DNA of 64,000 bases from Bin5 sp022821545 (GTDB lineage: Bacteria; Chloroflexota; Anaerolineae; Caldilineales; Caldilineaceae): the NCBI GenBank assembly GCA_963664085.2, contig CAXXLO010000002.1, positions 1,860,001-1,924,000 on the forward strand, written 5' to 3'. The notes beneath the pieces were generated by a model that saw nothing but the letters and a program-made list of their open reading frames with translations, did not search any database and was not told the DNA's origin. Both the position numbers and the translations under genes were made by a program. Below, piece by piece: positions 56,923-64,000 of the stretch (positions within the stretch are counted from its first letter, which is position 1; each line of letters opens with the position of its first letter).

Positions 56923-58581
56923 TTACCGGCATTCCATCACGGGGGACCAATCGAATCCATTGGGGACGGTTATGGTATATCCGCTCAGATCCTGCCCGGT
57001 CACCTCGACACGGCGTTCCTGACCCAGATACTTCACTACCGTCTTGTTGATGCCGTCGAATCCTGCTATCGAACAGGCAGGCCACCATTCGGCCGGTGCG
57101 CCTCGCCATATCCCCAACGTGAAGAATTCGGCTGCTTCCAGCAGGCCGGGGTCCACAGCTTCGACAATCCAAAATCTGCCGTCCGACCCGGTCCGTTTCG
57201 CCACGACATCCGGATAGCGGCGAAGCGGAATAGGACCGTCGCCCCTGCTTCCCCAAGCGGACAAAGTGACCCAAACTTCCGGCAATGGATTGCCCCTGTC
57301 ATCCAGCACCCTGCCCCTGATGGCGAACTGCCTGGTCTTACAGAAGTCAGGCAAGGTGGGGTTGCCCAAATACTGTTCAACCAGGCGGGCCGCTTTGCCG
57401 TCGTACTCCGACAGGTCATGCAGTCCGAATTGAGTGCGAAACAGGTCCGGTCGAAGCCAGTGTACAACCATTTCGGCCCAGTATTCGTCGCTTATGGTGG
57501 ATGCATAGCTGCCAGCCCACAGTCCAGCCTCCTTCGCGCTCAAGAAGGCTCGATTGCGGGCCTGCTTGAATTCGGGTCTACGAAAGGCCCTCCTTTCTTG
57601 TATATGAATCGCCTCGTCCAAAGCGTGGGCTATCTCATGAATCAGTGTCTCGTTGCAATGATAGGTTGTCATGGCGGGCGCAACCACTGCAAACCCATAG
57701 GATGTCTTGGTGAACACTCCCGAAAACTTCGAATCGGAATCAGCGGCAAGTTCTGGCAACTGCGCAGGCCCACCTTTGTCTCTGTCGTATAGCAATATCC
57801 TGGTGTTCTGCGATGCCAACAGATCCAGCAGGTCAGGACGGTCCGCGACCATGCCAAAGAGGGTGGCCTGCGTCCGCCGTAGCTCCTCGTCCGAGACTGA
57901 TTCAGGGGCTAGAATCGGTATACCGCCTGCATCCAGATATTTCTGATAATAGGGGTCTGCATTGAGATGTGCTGGCGGTCCGCCGCCAGTCTGATATGCC
58001 GTAACCAGACTGCTGTGCAACCACCCAAGCCTGTCGCCGTCCACACAACAGAATCTGTACCATCCTCCCGATTCGTCCACCACCTCGACCAGCCGGTCCC
58101 CTTCCTGAACCTTTCCGATGATGTCGTAGTTCATTCCTGGTCCTGTACGAACGTTCCCCAGCTGAACATGGACGACCAGCACCTTGTCGATGGTAACTCT
58201 GGTGGGGGTAGGGACAGCTGTCGGAATCGTGCCGGCAGTCTCCTTCCGGCTGCGGCGGACTTGCGCTTCATCCTGGTCCAACGATGACTCGACCTGGTTT
58301 CTCCTGTCGTTCCCAACCGTGAACTTCTGCTGTTGGGCCTGAATCTGGGTTACCAGTGTGAGAATCCAAACTGCCGCCCCCGGCTCATTGTTGAACCCTA
58401 TATTTCTCCAGTCCAAAGCGCTCGTCAAAGCCAGGAACCGATTCTCTATGATCTTCAGATTTACTTCTGTGTTCTGGGCAATGGCGATGGACTGCTGTGC
58501 TGAGATTCTTGGACCAGACAGGTAGAAGGTCATATAGACCGCCAGCGCTGTCAGAAGCAGGAATCTGAATAGCCTTCTCAT
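56923..58581 (-). CDS. Secreted SH3b / gluzincin-like metallopeptidase with C-terminal CarboxypepD-like domain
   Basis: The chosen ATG 58581 (MRRLFRFLLLTALAVYMTFY) follows AGAGGAA and gives a signal peptide. A coiled-coil-like region leads to a SH3b domain near residues 140-200 (LGNVRTGPGMNYDIIGKVQE). ETLIHEIAHALDEAIHIQER near residue 330 supplies HEIAH, a zinc-protease motif with Glu later in WAEMVVHWLRPD. The C-terminal RGRVLDDRGNPLPEVWVTLS is a CarboxypepD-regulatory-like beta domain. Cell-surface processing is likely; substrate unknown. Confidence 0.75.
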   Translation of the reverse strand: MRRLFRFLLLTALAVYMTFYLSGPRISAQQSIAIAQNTEVNLKIIENRFLALTSALDWRNIGFNNEPGAAVWILTLVTQIQAQQQKFTVGNDRRNQVESSLDQDEAQVRRSRKETAGTIPTAVPTPTRVTIDKVLVVHVQLGNVRTGPGMNYDIIGKVQEGDRLVEVVDESGGWYRFCCVDGDRLGWLHSSLVTAYQTGGGPPAHLNADPYYQKYLDAGGIPILAPESVSDEELRRTQATLFGMVADRPDLLDLLASQNTRILLYDRDKGGPAQLPELAADSDSKFSGVFTKTSYGFAVVAPAMTTYHCNETLIHEIAHALDEAIHIQERRAFRRPEFKQARNRAFLSAKEAGLWAGSYASTISDEYWAEMVVHWLRPDLFRTQFGLHDLSEYDGKAARLVEQYLGNPTLPDFCKTRQFAIRGRVLDDRGNPLPEVWVTLSAWGSRGDGPIPLRRYPDVVAKRTGSDGRFWIVEAVDPGLLEAAEFFTLGIWRGAPAEWWPACSIAGFDGINKTVVKYLGQERRVEVTGQDLSGYTITVPNGFDWSPVMECR

Positions 58582-58612
58582 CCAGTCGGCTTCCTCTTTT
58601 CTCGGCCTCATC

Positions 58613-58666
58613 GCGGTATCGCCTATGCCAGCGGTGTCGCCTGTGCCAGCGGTGTCGCCTGTGCCA
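58613..58666. repeat. Three 18-bp tandem units before the metallopeptidase
   Basis: GCGGTATCGCCTATGCCA then two copies of GCGGTGTCGCCTGTGCCA, followed by a broken unit GCTGTATTCG. They occupy the leader of the metallopeptidase gene. From 58667 to 58938 no gene is seen. Confidence 0.85.
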
Positions 58667-58938
58667 GCTGTATTCGAGAGCCAGTGGGTGTCTGTTGCAC
58701 GCTTCTGTGAGTGTAAAGCACAGGTGCAACATTAGCAACGCTTTCGCGGCGCAGTTTCTATTGATTCAGGGGATGAGATGTGATGGGACGGGAGCGGGAT
58801 TGGTTGGGGGAGTTTTCAGGATGGGCAGGATTGCGGATATGCCGGTTCAGGGCTGGGTGGGGAGTGGAACAAGCCGACGACTGGTTTCCGCGCTGCCTAC
58901 TTTCCATTTGGTGTAAGTGCAGGGCTGTCAGGAGCGCT

Positions 58939-62100
<3,162 letters not shown>

Positions 62101-62124
62101 TGCCTTGCAAGAGTCCGTTCTTGT

Positions 62125-62300
62125 ATTTCATCTGTGAACATCAGATGGTTTTGTGTTTCACAAAACGCCATTTTTGAAACACAACGTCATTTGTGTTTCA
62201 TCGATGAAACTCATAACACCTTTTGTTCATCTATACACATCAAATCAATTTGTTGTTAATGAAAGAGCGTTTCACTAACAACAAAGCTGTTTGTTGTTAG
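62125..62300. promoter_or_regulatory. Array of palindromes upstream of hsdR
   Basis: Four nested inverted repeats in AT-rich sequence: CATCTG...CAGATG at 62139-62156; TTGTGTTTCA...TGAAACACAA at 62151-62184; GTTTCATCGATGAAAC at 62195-62210 (perfect); and TTTGTTGTTAATGAAA...TTTCACTAACAACAAA at 62249-62285 (15 of 16 bp), with a third TTTGTTGTTAG copy at 62290. The pattern suggests a regulator-binding cluster that controls hsdR separately. Confidence 0.65.
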
Positions 62301-62304
62301 TAGA

Positions 62305-63435
62305 CTAAGCGCAAAACAGGTTGCGCCCTTCTACTATGTTCAGCAGGTCGGTGAAAGCCAGGATTGCAGGTTGGCGACCTCTTGTCTTTCTAAACTCCTT
62401 CAGCAAGCCGTGATCCCTGAGAACGCGCAGGATAGATCTGGCTGTCGGTTCGGGGATACCTGAACTGTTTACAAAGTCAGTTGTCTGAAATACCGGTCTC
62501 TTGAATATGTAATCAAGCGCCCGCCCACTGTACTGGGAATGGGTCGCCTCAACAATCCGTTCTTTGCGTGCATCGTATAGCTCCAGCAAGTCGTGGATTT
62601 TCTGCTGGTTTGCACGCGCCTGCTCCGTCAGCGCGGTGAGGAAGAACGCGCACCATCCGGTCCAATCATTATCTCGTGACACTGCAAGCAAACGTTCGTA
62701 ATACGCATCTCGATGGCGCTCAAGATATTCGCTGATGTAGAAGCTGGGCGACGACAGGATATCTTTTGTAAGCATGAAAAGAGGAACGAGCAACCGGCCC
62801 ATCCGTCCGTTCCCGTCCAGGAAAGGATGAATGGCTTCAAATTCTGCGTGGAGAACCGCGAGTTGTACAAGCGTATCCGGCGCCCCGTCATGTATATAGA
62901 ACTCCAGTCCATCCATGGCCGAGTTCAAATCTTCAACCAGACAGGGGATGTACCGGGCCGTTTCAATCGTTGAGCCGGGCGGCCCGATCCAACAGGTGTC
63001 GGGCAGGCGGCGATATTTGCCGGGCGCTTTGTTATGTCCCCGCACGCCCTGCATCAGGACCTCATGTGTCTGCCGGATGAGTCTCTGTGACAGGGGAATC
63101 TCATTTAACATGTCGATTGCGGCATATAAGGCCAGTCGATAATTCAGTACCTCGCGACTGTCGGCTTTCGCCGGTGTGCTCTCATCCAGCAGGTTCCCTT
63201 CCGCTTCAAATGTCAGCAGTTCGGTCAGGGTGGTTTGCGTGCCTTCTATGCGGCTGGACAGGACAGCCTCTTGCGAAGCGATGGGGGAAAGCAGCACGTT
63301 GGCATTGGGCAGCCCTTTCAGCATCCCCTCGTAGCCGGCTACCGCAGCATGGGCCGGGCCGATCAGCGGCAACAGCCGCTGCCAGTCCAGGTTCTGTGGT
63401 GGAAAGTGTCCTGCGTGGTAGCGTACCGGTGTCAT
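62305..63435 (-). CDS. Fic-domain AMP-transferase with inhibitory motif and winged helix
   Basis: The 376-aa protein has the Fic motif HPFLDGNGRMGR near residue 205 and an N-terminal self-inhibitory SSRIEGT (S/TxxxEG), making it a class II Fic. The C-terminus carries a winged helix (FQTTDFVNSSGIPEPTARSI). It would AMPylate a protein target when released. The ATG overlaps the TGA of the HEPN-like gene (ATGA). Confidence 0.92.
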   Translation of the reverse strand: MTPVRYHAGHFPPQNLDWQRLLPLIGPAHAAVAGYEGMLKGLPNANVLLSPIASQEAVLSSRIEGTQTTLTELLTFEAEGNLLDESTPAKADSREVLNYRLALYAAIDMLNEIPLSQRLIRQTHEVLMQGVRGHNKAPGKYRRLPDTCWIGPPGSTIETARYIPCLVEDLNSAMDGLEFYIHDGAPDTLVQLAVLHAEFEAIHPFLDGNGRMGRLLVPLFMLTKDILSSPSFYISEYLERHRDAYYERLLAVSRDNDWTGWCAFFLTALTEQARANQQKIHDLLELYDARKERIVEATHSQYSGRALDYIFKRPVFQTTDFVNSSGIPEPTARSILRVLRDHGLLKEFRKTRGRQPAILAFTDLLNIVEGRNLFCA

Positions 63436-64000
63436 GGGGAATGCGCTCTCGTGTGGCTCAGACCAGTTGGCACAGTACGATCTGCGCCGTCAATTGGAAT
63501 CTCGCGCTCAGGTTCGTCGCGGGAGGGAAGTTCAATGTCAGTTCCGCGCGGCATGTTTTCCACCAGCCACTGGCCGAGATGCTCTACTTCGCCCACCCAT
63601 TTCTGTGTCAGCCGGTTGCCGTATTCCCTGCTGGCGTCGAAAAGGCGTAACAGCATCAACTCAAGATACCACTGACCCAGGTTCCAGGCTTCATAGTAGG
63701 CTCTTGCGGATATCTTGCCGTATTCTTGGTGGGGGTGAACGACGTTGTTGCGTATGTCAACCAGAGCATGCGGGCCATGCTTCCAGTCATGCTTTGCTGC
63801 CAGCATTGCCAGTTCGGGGCAGGAGTCCGGCGGTATGCAAAGAGCCTTCTCGGAAATCCCATTCTCCACGAGCGCCTTTGCTATGCGATTGCCGGTCTTC
63901 TTGCCACGAACATTATGCGCCATTCGTTCGAGCGCGGCCTGGGTCAGAATCAGCCCCCCATCCAGGCCGACACCGTGACTTCTTCCCAAGTTGCTGTCCA
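63432..64000 (-). CDS. HEPN-like protein, N-terminus outside window
   Basis: The frame enters from beyond base 64000 and reads DSNLGRSHGVGLDGGLILTQ, then ELAMLAAKHDWKHGPHALVD and IRNNVVHPHQEYGKISARAY. RNNVVH fits the HEPN Rx4-6H motif, and the flanking long helices agree. Part of an operon with fic. HEPN toxins and abortive-infection proteins often act with regulatory partners; the role here is inferred. The visible 189 residues probably are the C-terminal half. Confidence 0.6.
   Translation of the reverse strand, partial: DSNLGRSHGVGLDGGLILTQAALERMAHNVRGKKTGNRIAKALVENGISEKALCIPPDSCPELAMLAAKHDWKHGPHALVDIRNNVVHPHQEYGKISARAYYEAWNLGQWYLELMLLRLFDASREYGNRLTQKWVGEVEHLGQWLVENMPRGTDIELPSRDEPEREIPIDGADRTVPTGLSHTRAHSP

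Overview
The window is a high-GC bacterial chromosome segment. Its repertoire best fits a Chloroflexota lineage (Anaerolineae/Caldilineae-like): lipoproteins with an LLAAC lipobox, a DarA-type cyclic-di-AMP receptor, FmdB zinc ribbon, a SpoIIIAA-like ATPase with R3H domain, a fused NuoCD, and very large multi-pass membrane proteins. That assignment is inferred from gene content; no rRNA or tRNA gene was seen.

Region 1 (1-10.9 kb, all minus strand) is a metal-homeostasis locus, most likely zinc. In transcription order it holds a DppABC-like importer (substrate-binding lipoprotein and two permeases, no ATPase), a Fur/Zur regulator behind a clear palindromic operator, a ZnuACB-like importer whose binding protein carries a His/Asp/Glu repeat loop, an unassigned 387-aa protein, a COG0523 GTPase metallochaperone and a WD40 protein that leaves the window. 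The DppA promoter and signal peptide are a second copy of the zur-znuA control region from which most of zur has been deleted. DppC runs into an IS3 remnant at its C-terminus.

Region 2 (11-30 kb) is an accessory region dominated by defence genes and their debris: DUF1883-TIR protein, AAA ATPase + DUF4276 pair, fragments of HsdS, DUF1016 nuclease, Phd/PIN, HNH and SIR2-like genes, an IS630 element, an intact-ended IS3 element inserted in a HEPN-like gene, and a type I restriction-modification locus whose hsdM and half-length hsdS are intact while hsdR is broken by many frameshifts. An imperfect 48-bp direct repeat lies at 15.80 and 29.05 kb.

Region 3 (31-58.6 kb) is housekeeping: nuoB, fused nuoCD and nuoI; an MBL-fold hydrolase; FAD oxidoreductase; SDR; Mrp-type ATPase without its CxxC; Fe3+ binding lipoprotein; sucrase/ferredoxin-like protein; MFS carrier; membrane Fe-S reductase; rhomboid protease; gmk; FmdB; DarA; a roughly 1,555-aa YfhO/GT39 fusion; tmk; R3H ATPase; GNAT; and a secreted SH3b metallopeptidase. 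Intergenic spaces carry simple repeat families (GGTCAGT and AAAACTG types, 16-18-bp tandem repeats) and three strong hairpin terminators.

Region 4 (58.9-64 kb, minus strand) is a second type I restriction locus: intact hsdR, preceded by an AT-rich array of nested palindromes, then a Fic protein and a HEPN-like protein overlapping by 4 bp; hsdM/hsdS, if present, lie beyond the right edge.
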